NCBI GenBank assembly: GCA_963778845.1
Contig: CAVZVW010000004.1
Span: 1-64,000 of the forward strand
Direction: 5' to 3'
DNA: 64,000 bases
DNA from: CAVZVW01 sp963778845
Lineage (GTDB): Bacteria > Actinomycetota > Actinomycetes > Actinomycetales > Kineosporiaceae
Shown here: piece by piece, positions 56,410 to 64,000 of the stretch
Layout: each line of letters begins with the position of its first letter
How positions within the stretch are numbered: position 1 is the stretch's first letter
Notes under the pieces: model-generated
The model's database searches: none
What the model was told of the DNA's origin: nothing
What the model saw: only the letters and a program-made list of their open reading frames with translations
Program-made: the position numbers and the translations under genes

Positions 56410-59273
56410 GCCACCGCGGCAGCCTCACCACGGCCGCTCACCCCGAGCTTGGCCAGGACGTTGGAGACGTGCACGCTCACCGTTTTGGGGCTGATGAACA
56501 ACGTGCCGGCGATCTGGCTGTTCGAGCGGCCCTCAGCCACGAGGCGTAGCACGTCGAGCTCTCGGGCCGTGAGCGCGGGGATCCGCTCGTCCGGCGCGGC
56601 GGGAGAGCGCAACGCGTGCAGCGGGAGGCGTGCGCGTCGTCCCAACGTCTCGATCTCGGTCAACAGGGGTACGGCCTGAAGCGCCGTTGCCAGCCCGGCG
56701 GCCTCGACCACGGCAGACGCCGCGACGTCACGATCCCCGTCAACCAGCGCCGCCTCGGCGAGCCGCAACAGGCTCTGCGCCAGGGGGTACGGCTCCTGGG
56801 CCGCACGCCAGCACTCCACGGCCTCCCGCCAGCCTGCGAGGCGCTCGGGCGCGATCTCGGCCAGGGCCATCGCGCGGTGCGCGGTAACCGCCGGGTAGCC
56901 CACGGCGACGGCGCTCAGCCGTTCGACCACTGGGCCATCGCTGGGCGTCAGACCCTGTTCGACGTCCAGGCGGTGCCGCAGCCAAACCAGCTGCCAGGCA
57001 TAGCGCGGCATGTCGAGCAGGGCCGCCTCGGGCACAGACTCGATCGCCGCGCGGGCGCCGGCGAGGTCACCGGAGGATCGCAGGGTGGCCGCGAACAGGT
57101 AGGTCATGGGTAACAGGTACTGCGGCCCGAGGTCGGCGAGCGGGGCGAGGCCCCCGATCGCGGATGCGTGCCGGGCGTAGGCTTCGTCGTGTCCCTGGTA
57201 GACCTCCAGTTCGGCCAGCACGCTGTGCAGCGTGGCGGCATGCACCCCCGCAGGGTCCAGTGACAGCCCTGTCTCGGCATGGCGGCGCGCATCGTCCCAG
57301 CGACCCAGGCGTATCAGCGACTCCGCCAGGTTGCCGCTGAGGAACGCACCGCGTGAGCGCGAGAGCCCGACCCGCTCGGCGAAAGCCATGCCTTCCACCG
57401 CAACCGCGATGGCCTCGTCGTGCCGGCCGCTCAACCCGAGGACGTCCGAGAGGTTGATGTAGGCGCGCATCGACACGTCGTCGTCGCCGAGATCGGCGGC
57501 CAGCGCCAGGGCCTCGTGCAGCACCGCCTGCCCTTCGTCGATGTCGCCGCTGTAGGCGCTGAATGCTCCTAGGGTGGTCAGCGCCGACGCCACATGGTGG
57601 GGGCTGTCCGTGGCCCGAGCGACCCGTACGGCCTCCCGCGCGACCCTGTCACCGCCCGCGAAGTCGGCGTTCAGGCCGAGGCGGGCCAACTGACAGAGCA
57701 CCCCAGCGAGCTGCGACGTCGGCCGGTCGCCCGGAAGGAGGGTGACCGCTCGTTCGAGGTCCTCCCTGGCTTGCGGATGGCCCAGGGAGAAGCGGAGCGT
57801 CGCACGACGTTCGAGCAGGAGGGCCAGGCGTTGCGGCGGCGGGTCGGGCGACGCTTCCATCTCGGCGATGGCTTGGCTCGCGTAGCCGAGCGCACGGCTC
57901 TCGTCCCCCGCCTGACCGGTCATTCGGCAGGCGAGATCGAGGAGCGCCACGTGGTCGAGACCGGTGCGCTGCTCGCCGTCGGCAATGCGGGGCCAGATCT
58001 CCAGCGCTCGCCGCAGATGCTGCCCGGCTTCGGCATAAGCGTGGACGGCGGCAGCCTGGCGGGCCGCCTCGACCGCCGCGGGCAGGGCGCGAGGGAGGTC
58101 GTGCGCAGCGAACCAATGGAAGGCTTCACCGGCGGCCGGAAACCCCTCTGCCAGTGACGGATCAGTCGAGAGCGCTCGGGCATAGGCGCCGTGCAGGGGC
58201 ATGAGTTCCCCGGGAAGGGCCTCGTCGTACACGGCTTCGCGTGTCAGCACGTGCCGGAACGCGTACCCGCGCCCACCATCGTCGACCGTCAGCACGTGGT
58301 TGTCGACCGCCTCCCGCAGCGCCGTCGAGAGATCGGCGACATCGAGGCCAGAGACCTCCGCCAGCAGGTCGTGACGCACCCGCTGGCCTGCCACCGCGGC
58401 CACTTGCACGATGCGCTGTGCCAGCGGTGAGAGCCGCTCCACCCGCTCGAGCAGCACGTTGCGAAGGCTCGCTGTGAGGCTACCGTTCGCCCGAAGCAGC
58501 TCGAGCACCTCCTCGGTGAGGAAGGCATTGCCCTCTGACCACGCGAAAACCTGCTCGACGACGCCGTCGTCGGCAGGGCTGCCGAGGATGCCGGACAACT
58601 GCTGCGCCACGGCGGCTCGGTCGAACCGGTCCAGCGAGATCCGCAATGCCCGCCGCAGCCGCTCAAGCTCGGCGAGCACGGGCCGCAGCCGGTGACGGCG
58701 GTCGAGCTCGTCGGAGCGGTAGGTGAGGATCATGAGGACAGGGTCGGCCCGCAGCGAGCGCGCGAGGAAGGCGACCAGGGACAGCGTCGAACTGTCGGCC
58801 CAGTGGAGGTCCTCGATCACCAAGACTAACGGCCGCTGAGCGGCGAGGCGGGCCACGACGCCAAGGTAGAGCTCGAAGAACCGGCTCAGTGCGAGACCGC
58901 CCTCGGGGCGGTCGGGCGGGGTGCGAGCGAGCTCGGGCAACAGCCGGGCCAGCTCGGGCCGGGCAGCACCGAGAACCTCATCAAGCTCGGCGGGGTCGAG
59001 CTCGCGGGCCAGGGCCCGTACCGCGTCGGCGATCGGGGCGAACGGGAGCCCCTCGCCGCCGAGCTCCACGCACGCGCCGACGAGCACGCGCGCGCCAGCG
59101 GCCCGGGCACCCTCGACGGCGGCTTCAACGAGGCGCGTCTTCCCGACCCCGGCCTCACCGGAGACAATAGCCACCACGGGTCGGCCCTCGACGGCCTCGA
59201 GCACGGCACCCTCGATGCGCCGCAGCTCGTCGTCTCGCCCCACGACCACGGGGCAGGTGACCCGGAAGGACAT
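56319..59273 (-). CDS. LuxR-family STAND ATPase regulator
   Basis: 984 residues from ATG 59273. AAA/STAND module: VVGRDDELRRIEGAVLEAVE, Walker A VSGEAGVGKTRLVEAAVEGA, Walker B PLVLVIEDLHWADSSTLSLV. A long helical TPR-like middle follows, then the C-terminal LuxR helix-turn-helix (ALTARELDVLRLVAEGRSNS, SPKTVSVHVSNVLAKLGVSG). Large MalT-like regulators of this kind respond to small ligands. The last ~30 residues are encoded in the overlap with the MFS gene. The regulator may control that transporter. Confidence 0.88.
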   Translation of the reverse strand: MSFRVTCPVVVGRDDELRRIEGAVLEAVEGRPVVAIVSGEAGVGKTRLVEAAVEGARAAGARVLVGACVELGGEGLPFAPIADAVRALARELDPAELDEVLGAARPELARLLPELARTPPDRPEGGLALSRFFELYLGVVARLAAQRPLVLVIEDLHWADSSTLSLVAFLARSLRADPVLMILTYRSDELDRRHRLRPVLAELERLRRALRISLDRFDRAAVAQQLSGILGSPADDGVVEQVFAWSEGNAFLTEEVLELLRANGSLTASLRNVLLERVERLSPLAQRIVQVAAVAGQRVRHDLLAEVSGLDVADLSTALREAVDNHVLTVDDGGRGYAFRHVLTREAVYDEALPGELMPLHGAYARALSTDPSLAEGFPAAGEAFHWFAAHDLPRALPAAVEAARQAAAVHAYAEAGQHLRRALEIWPRIADGEQRTGLDHVALLDLACRMTGQAGDESRALGYASQAIAEMEASPDPPPQRLALLLERRATLRFSLGHPQAREDLERAVTLLPGDRPTSQLAGVLCQLARLGLNADFAGGDRVAREAVRVARATDSPHHVASALTTLGAFSAYSGDIDEGQAVLHEALALAADLGDDDVSMRAYINLSDVLGLSGRHDEAIAVAVEGMAFAERVGLSRSRGAFLSGNLAESLIRLGRWDDARRHAETGLSLDPAGVHAATLHSVLAELEVYQGHDEAYARHASAIGGLAPLADLGPQYLLPMTYLFAATLRSSGDLAGARAAIESVPEAALLDMPRYAWQLVWLRHRLDVEQGLTPSDGPVVERLSAVAVGYPAVTAHRAMALAEIAPERLAGWREAVECWRAAQEPYPLAQSLLRLAEAALVDGDRDVAASAVVEAAGLATALQAVPLLTEIETLGRRARLPLHALRSPAAPDERIPALTARELDVLRLVAEGRSNSQIAGTLFISPKTVSVHVSNVLAKLGVSGRGEAAAVAYRAGVLFDDEPSPSASARGLAGGAATRQA

Positions 59274-59593
59274 GTGCTCACCATGCCATCGCCATGCGCA
59301 CGGCACGACCCGCGATCGCGGCGGCCGAGGCGCGGGGCTCTCGACGCCTTCGTCGTCTGCGGCAGGATCGACCCGCCGCCCAGCCGCAGCTGGGCACGAG
59401 CCGCCCACACGGCGGTGACGCCTGCGCTCGCCCGCGCTGCGAATCACCCTTCATTGCTGTGCGGCCTCGGTGGGCTTAGGCGATCCACTTGAATCCGACG
59501 CCGAACTTGCCGACGATACGAGTACTGCTCCCCGCCGTCCTGGATCCTCGGATCTCGGACTGGCGGGGATTATCAGTTGCGGAGTGTCACCTC

Positions 59594-60212
59594 ATGACCG
59601 ATCGCGTAGTTCTCTTCCTGGACTACCAGAACGTCTACAAGGGAGCACGCTCCTGCTTCCACGACCGCTACGACCCTCACATGTGCGGTCAGATCAGCCC
59701 TCTGGATCTCGGACTGCACATCGTGGCCAACAGCCCATACGACCGTGAGTTGCTCCAGGTGAGGGTCTACCGAGGACGCCCAGCAGAGAAGCACGACGTC
59801 AAGGGCTACAGCGCTTGTACGCGCCAGTGCGCCATCTGGGAGCAAGATCCTCGCGTGCAGGTCTTCCTGCGCACGTTGGCCTACCCCGTAGGCTGGCCCA
59901 CCGGTCACTCCCCAGGGGAGAAGCCCAGAGAGAAGGGCATCGACGTCGCACTGGCCATCGACTTCCTCACGATGGCGGTCCGCAAGGAGTACGACGTCGG
60001 CATCCTGATGTCCACCGACACAGACCTTGAGCCAGCCCTTTGAAGGCGTAGCGCAACTTACGACGACCACTCGCCCTCGCCCGGAGGCGGCGGCCTGGAG
60101 CGGCAAGGGCATGCAGAATCGCCGTCTGTCCATCAGCAGCCGAAACCTCTGGTGCCACTGGCTGGACGAGACCGCCTACGCCGCCGTAGCGGACATGACC
60201 GACTACTCCTGA
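59594..60212 (+). pseudogene. NYN-domain (PIN-like nuclease) protein, one frameshift
   Basis: From ATG 59594: TDRVVLFLDYQNVYKGARSC, KGIDVALAIDFLTMAVRKEY and DVGILMSTDTDLEPAL give the conserved Asp residues of NYN/PIN-like ribonuclease domains. One extra T at 60039-60041 breaks the frame. Reading on, RPEAAAWSGKGMQNRRLSIS and RNLWCHWLDETAYAAVADMT complete a normal NYN C-terminus, stop 60212. About 205 residues if restored. It lies beside the last att copy and could be a defence or RNA-processing gene of the island. The stretch 60213-60504 shows no gene. Confidence 0.68.
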
Positions 60213-60504
60213 TCCAGGTCGAACTCCTTCTCGTCATACTCAGGAGGATGCCTCGGTGTCCAGGACCACAGGCTTCAGGACGACGAACCCAGCCGCAGCG
60301 GCCCGGCCACCCCTGGGTGTGCACGGGGGCCAATGGCACGCTCCAACCGTCGGACGGATACGACCCGGGAACGTGCAGTTCGGTCCGTAGCCGGTCCGTA
60401 GGGACCGGGCACAAGGGTCAACCAAGGGTCGCACAGGTCAAGATCAAATAGCGTTCGTGCAGTTCAGAGGACATAGGGGGCCGTCACGGACCCTCCTGTC
60501 CGGG

Positions 60505-60550
60505 GCTTCCCAAGCTGACAGTGCGGGTTCGATTCCCGTCACCCGCTCCA
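60505..60550. repeat. att copy 4 (tRNA-Gly 3' end incl. CCA)
   Basis: 46 bp identical to tRNA positions 41832-41877. Downstream flank to ~60665 resembles that of the 54.5-kb copy. Likely right border of one element and left border of the next. Confidence 0.88.
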
Positions 60551-60716
60551 GCACGAAAGCCCAGGTCAGAGGTCATGTCAGGTCCCGGCTATACACGGCT
60601 GAGCGATACCTAAACGCATGATCAGGTCCCTATGCGTCCGTAAGGACCGGATCGGTACCGCCCAACCCGGTGTTTGAGCGCCCTCTGGACACACCACCTG
60701 CTGGAGGTGTGGACAG

Positions 60717-61080
60717 ATGGCGAGGCCACGTCGACCGAAGGCCTCACGCGATGAGTGGGGCTCCATCACCCGCACGCCGGCGAGACGCTGGCGACTGCGT
60801 TACAACGGACCCGACGGCAAGCGTCGGCCTGGCTGCACCTACCCGACCAAGGCGGCCGCCGAGGAGGCCCACGCGCGGCTGCACTCGGCCGTGGCCGCCG
60901 GACGTGGTCGCCTCCGGCCTCAAGCGCTTCGCCCACCGGCGCGGCGTACGCGCAGGTGTGGTTGGAACGGGCGGAGCGGGCCGAGGCGCTGAGCCCGCGC
61001 ACGATCGCGTTGTACCGGCGGCAGCTGGACCGGCATGTGCTGCCGGGTGTCGGCGCTGCGGCCGGTGCCGGGGCTGGCTT
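60717..61080 (+). pseudogene. Tyrosine-recombinase (integrase) N-terminal remnant
   Basis: ATG 60717 opens PKASRDEWGSITRTPARRW, RLRYNGPDGKRRPGCTYPTK and AAAEEAHARLHSAV. Reading then shifts frame to AAYAQVWLERAERAEALSPR and TIALYRRQLDRHVLPGVGA. These are the AP2-like and core-binding parts of an actinobacterial phage-type integrase. The catalytic domain is replaced by transposon debris. Position next to an att copy is as expected for an element integrase. Confidence 0.72.
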
Positions 61081-61200
61081 TGGGTCGAGCGGTGTAGGCG
61101 GTGGCGGGGGTGGCCCGCTGGGGCAGGGACCGGTGGGGGCGGTGGTGGTTGTACTGGTCGGTGAAGGTGTCCAGCAGGGTCGGCAGGTTGAACCGCCCCG
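61071..61200 (-). pseudogene. IS481/IS3-type transposase C-terminal fragment
   Basis: Minus-strand reading gives RFNLPTLLDTFTDQYNHHRP then HRSLPQRATPATAYTARPKA, the usual end of rve-type transposases. About 43 residues only; it interrupts the integrase remnant. Nothing recognised between 61201 and 61490. Confidence 0.6.
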
Positions 61201-61490
61201 GGTTGCGTCACGCCCGACTGGTCCGCGCCCGGCGCGACGGCGGTGCAGATCGCTGACTCCGTGGACGGCGGCGTCGGATCGTGGCGCCTGTCGGGTCCGC
61301 GCACGCCGAGGCCGAGCTCGGGCTGTTCTTGGAGGGTGGCCGGACCCCAGGTTCGTACGCCTGTCTGCGGCCCCGCCGCGGGCGCGGGCGCCGGAGGTGC
61401 AGAGCGGGCGCGAGTCGCGCGCCGGCGAAGCCGGCGCCTTGAAGTGCTAGGGACACTTCGTCCCGGTCGGGTTGAGAGTTGAGCCAAGTT

Positions 61491-63098
61491 TCACGCGGCC
61501 ATCCGGGCGTTGTCGATGTAGTCCTGGACGGCGTGGTCGAGGGTGCGTAGTGCCTGTCGGACGGGGAGCGGGGCGGGTGGTCGGTCGGCGGCGAGCAGGG
61601 GCCTTAGGAGCCGGTCGTGGACCTTGGTGTAGAAGACCGCGACCCTGATGCCGTCGGGGGTCAGGACGTAGGTGTTGGAATGGGGCAGCCGCACGATCAG
61701 GCCCTTGAGCCGCAGCCGCCGCAGGTCGTAGCTGGCCTGGCCCATCGTGTAGTCGACGCCGAGCAGTTGGCTCACTTGGGCACGCAGGCTCCGGTTGGTG
61801 AACCCGGCCACGACGTTGACACCGATCGCGAGTGCGCCGACCAGGGCCATGACCCGAGGGTCGCCGAACCGCAGGGCTGGGGCCCTCCGACCGTCCGCAA
61901 CGGTCGGTCGCGCGACCCGCTCAAAGGCTGGGCTCGCAAGGACACAGCCCTGGCCGACCCGTTCAGTGTCCACCAGGCGACGGTTGAGGGCACGGGCCCG
62001 TTCCTGCAGGACGGGCAGGTGTTCCAGGCGGCGCTTGACGCCGAGGTCGCCGGTGTCGTTGACCACGGTCTCGACGCGGAGGGCACGCCCGTCCTTCAAG
62101 TACTGCTTGATCCGGGAGTGCTTGTAGTAGGCGTTCACGGTGACGTCGACCCCGCGGGTGATCACCCGGGTGGTGAACGTTCCCGGCGTCCGTGCCGTCA
62201 CCTTTCGGCCGAACAGGATCTCCACGCTGTCCGGGCGGCCGATGTCGAGGTTGTCGCCGACCAGGGCCTCGAAGAACGCCCGCCCCGACCGCGGCACGTC
62301 GAACACCAGGGTCCGGGAGACCTCGACCTGACGCATCGAGATGTCCCACCAGTAGCCCGCGGCCCGGTCCGCCTCGGTCAGCGGCAGCGGCAGCCGCGCC
62401 CACCACCGCTCGCAGAACACCCGGATCGTCCCCGGGCCGAGCCGGTCACAGATCGCCTGCAACCCCGCCGGGTCCTCACACGAGGCGAACCCGTTGGACA
62501 GCGCGGTGAAGCCGATCCCGGCCTGGGCGGCCTGCCGTTTGGCCCACTCGTGCCCGTTGACCCAGATCTTCATCGGGTACGGGAAGTAGCAGCACACCTT
62601 CACGAACGCCGGCCCGAAGTCGGCGTCCCACAGGTAGAAGTAGTAGCAGGTCACCCGCCGGTCGGCCTTCGCGAACGAGAACCACGGCGCCCCGCCCTCA
62701 CCGCCGCCGCGCCCCTCACGAGCCGTCCCGGTGAAGACCTTCGCGTACTCCTGCGCCACCCCGATCGCCGCCACCGCCGACACCCCGCCCGCGGCCGCCG
62801 CCTCCAGATACGGGCCCATCACCTCGATCTTGCGGTCCCCACGGTCGAACCGGACCACCGCGATCTCGTTGTCCCGCGCGAACTTGGCCACCGCCCGCCG
62901 GAACCGCCCCCCGATCTGGTCGAAGATCGCCGGAGACGGGATCGGGAACCCCAGATGCGCCGTCAGGAACGACACCACCTGCCCACCCACCTGCAGGTTG
63001 GGCACATACCCGTTGAGGTAGACCCGATCCAGGCACTCCACATCCAAGGTGACATGCCCGTCCAGGACGTCGTTGACCGTGACCGGCCTACTCACCAT
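61491..63098 (-). CDS. Large conserved hypothetical protein with C-terminal winged-helix-like region
   Basis: 535 residues, GTG/ATG-type start with GGAGG upstream (ATG 63098). Not assignable to a function. The central part is rich in aromatic and Trp/Tyr residues (TCYYFYLWDADFGPAFVKVC, YPMKIWVNGHEWAKRQAAQA, AAGYWWDISMRQVEVSRTLV). The C-terminal ~110 residues (RSLRAQVSQLLGVDYTMGQA, SYDLRRLRLKGLIVRL, TYVLTPDGIRVAVFYTKVHD) look like a winged-helix DNA-binding region. No membrane helix or signal. I recall similar proteins in other actinobacterial genomes but no role. It lies among transposon and integrase fragments and may itself be a mobile-element gene. Confidence 0.72.
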   Translation of the reverse strand: MVSRPVTVNDVLDGHVTLDVECLDRVYLNGYVPNLQVGGQVVSFLTAHLGFPIPSPAIFDQIGGRFRRAVAKFARDNEIAVVRFDRGDRKIEVMGPYLEAAAAGGVSAVAAIGVAQEYAKVFTGTAREGRGGGEGGAPWFSFAKADRRVTCYYFYLWDADFGPAFVKVCCYFPYPMKIWVNGHEWAKRQAAQAGIGFTALSNGFASCEDPAGLQAICDRLGPGTIRVFCERWWARLPLPLTEADRAAGYWWDISMRQVEVSRTLVFDVPRSGRAFFEALVGDNLDIGRPDSVEILFGRKVTARTPGTFTTRVITRGVDVTVNAYYKHSRIKQYLKDGRALRVETVVNDTGDLGVKRRLEHLPVLQERARALNRRLVDTERVGQGCVLASPAFERVARPTVADGRRAPALRFGDPRVMALVGALAIGVNVVAGFTNRSLRAQVSQLLGVDYTMGQASYDLRRLRLKGLIVRLPHSNTYVLTPDGIRVAVFYTKVHDRLLRPLLAADRPPAPLPVRQALRTLDHAVQDYIDNARMAA

Positions 63099-63582
63099 GG
63101 CGCACCTCCACGACCACCCGGCCGTCGTGCACCACCCTCCACCCCACCCCCGGAAACGTCACCCCCGCAGCCAGCCACCCACCTCGGCGGTCAGAGGCGC
63201 AGCCTCATTAGAGAAACCTGTCACTGGCCAATAAGGTCGGTACTTGACCTGCGGTCTCGTTGGGCGGCGTTTCCTTGGGTGTCGTCGACCGAGGAGGCCG
63301 GGTTTGCGCCTGAGATGATGTCACCGTCGAATAGCGGCCGGACGCGATGGGAACGGGTTGTCCGGGCCAAGCGGGTCGAGGCCCGGGCTACGGAGATCTG
63401 GCATCGGCGATGGGTGCCAAGCCAATCCGGTCCTGCTCAGCATCCCCGAGAGCCGTTGGTGTTGCGGTACGAGCGTCGTGCCCGCCTCGCCCGTCCTGGC
63501 AGCCAGCCGTTGGCATGTGGCGTTGCCCACGGTGATGATTACGAGTAGACAAGTGGAACCCTCGTCCAGTAATGGAGTGTAC
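63099..63582. other. Gene-free stretch before the right-edge gene
   Basis: 484 bp without a convincing gene, RNA or repeat. Base composition falls towards the right end. A promoter for the next gene is expected near 63540-63575, but no clear -10/-35 pair is seen. Confidence 0.4.
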
Positions 63583-64000
63583 ATGTCTATCGCTAGCGAC
63601 GGGAATGTGTCGTTCCGCCAGCTCACGATAAGTGATCTCAACGACCTAGCCGTACTTGCGCAATCGCTCGACAATCAGTGGGTGCCGCCGACCGTCCTGT
63701 CCGAAATGATCGGTGCCAGTCAGTCCTTTGATGACGTCGTCAATGCAAGGCACGCAGCCATGCGTGTTGAGTATCTCAGATCGCTCATAAACGCGTCTCA
63801 GACTGTCGTCAACAGAGCGTACATACTCAACAACCCGGTGCTCTACAACGACTTCCGGCAACCAGGGCCAAATCGGGATGCTTTCAAGGCACTACTGCAG
63901 CAACAAGTCATCATTCCCTTCTTCTTCGACGAAACCTCGCCAGTACAAGAGACACGCTTTAATGTGAACCCTGTCAGTCGCGCCGCCTGGGATACAGTCG
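63583..64000 (+). CDS. Unknown protein, lower GC, runs off the right edge
   Basis: The frame is open from ATG 63583 to the end of the window (139 codons and one base). The product begins MSIASDGNVSFRQLTISDLN and continues with a helical, soluble-looking sequence (VVNARHAAMRVEYLRSLINA, VIIPFFFDETSPVQETRFNV). No motif recognised. Codon use is clearly less GC-rich than elsewhere (many third-position A/T), suggesting recent acquisition. It may be accessory cargo such as a defence gene, but the sequence does not say. Confidence 0.6.
   Translation, partial: MSIASDGNVSFRQLTISDLNDLAVLAQSLDNQWVPPTVLSEMIGASQSFDDVVNARHAAMRVEYLRSLINASQTVVNRAYILNNPVLYNDFRQPGPNRDAFKALLQQQVIIPFFFDETSPVQETRFNVNPVSRAAWDTV

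Larger units (their letters stand above)
41804..60550. mobile_element. Tandem array of decayed integrative elements at tRNA-Gly(CCC)
   Basis: Bounded by the tRNA gene and an exact 46-bp copy of its 3' end at 60505-60550. Internal att-like copies at 43792-43830 and 54490-54530 divide it into about three segments. Integrase fragments follow the tRNA (42030-42300) and the last copy (60717-61080), so at least one further element seems to begin to the right. Cargo: AAA/DUF4143 ATPase, PucR-permease-ureohydrolase-cyclase genes, secreted repeat proteins, IS fragments, MFS exporter, LuxR regulator, NYN protein. No intact recombinase is visible, so the array is unlikely to move on its own. Confidence 0.7.

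Noticed and set aside
60505..60550. Further tRNA genes at the att copies (also 43792 and 54490)
   Set aside because: Only the 3' part is present; there is no 5' acceptor strand or D arm.
61617..63548. 643-codon plus-strand frame opposite the unknown gene at 61491
   Set aside because: Arg/Pro/His-rich translation without structure, while the minus-strand frame has a ribosome site and protein-like sequence.

Overview
The window is very GC-rich, gene-dense DNA from an actinobacterium. Family content (HelD-type RNA polymerase ATPase, EtfD-like iron-sulfur membrane protein, srs-type phenolic-lipid genes, PucR and IclR regulators) fits the Actinomycetes. A placement in or near the Micrococcales is only a guess.

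Positions 1-15.6 kb, with parts at 22-35 kb, look like a nitrogen-heterocycle catabolic region. A divergent pair opens it. On the minus strand lie three carbamoyltransferase-type genes (ylbF/DUF2877, fdrA, ylbE/DUF1116). On the plus strand lie a PucR regulator, an MFS permease, a uracil-type NCS2 permease, a three-subunit molybdenum hydroxylase with a CoxG-like protein, and a nitrilase-superfamily amidase. Further on come an ATP-dependent hydantoinase (HyuA-HyuB fusion), formate-THF ligase, a class III CoA-transferase, a fused carboxyltransferase, carbamate kinase and a barbiturase. Read together they suggest oxidative pyrimidine breakdown: uracil -> barbiturate -> ureidomalonate -> (phosphorolysis) malonamate + carbamoyl phosphate -> ATP + NH3 + CO2, with malonate going on through CoA activation and decarboxylation. 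The transcarbamoylation of ureidomalonate is my inference and is the main candidate for an undescribed system here.

Between these parts sit HelD (15.9-18.3 kb), an srsABC-like phenolic-lipid operon (18.4-21.1 kb) and an AMIN-like lipoprotein. From 35 to 41.5 kb are a GH3 beta-glucosidase, an EtfD-like protein, a D-cysteine desulfhydrase/ACC deaminase-like enzyme and one small membrane ORF.

At 41.8 kb a tRNA-Gly(CCC) gene marks a tandem array of decayed integrative elements. Copies of the tRNA 3' end lie at 43.8, 54.5 (degenerate) and 60.5 kb, and integrase remnants follow the first and last. Cargo includes an AAA/DUF4143 ATPase, a PucR-permease-ureohydrolase-cyclase operon, two paralogous secreted glycine-rich/Calx-beta proteins with IS debris between them, an MFS exporter, a LuxR-type STAND regulator, a NYN nuclease gene, a large conserved protein of unknown function and, at the right edge, a lower-GC unknown gene.

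Two features run through the whole window. Seven genes carry frameshifts, nearly all single-base insertions, which points to sequencing error as much as to decay. Short tandem or palindromic repeats are also common, including a triple palindrome found in-frame inside two catabolic genes and 17-bp tandem repeats in front of two catabolic transcription units.
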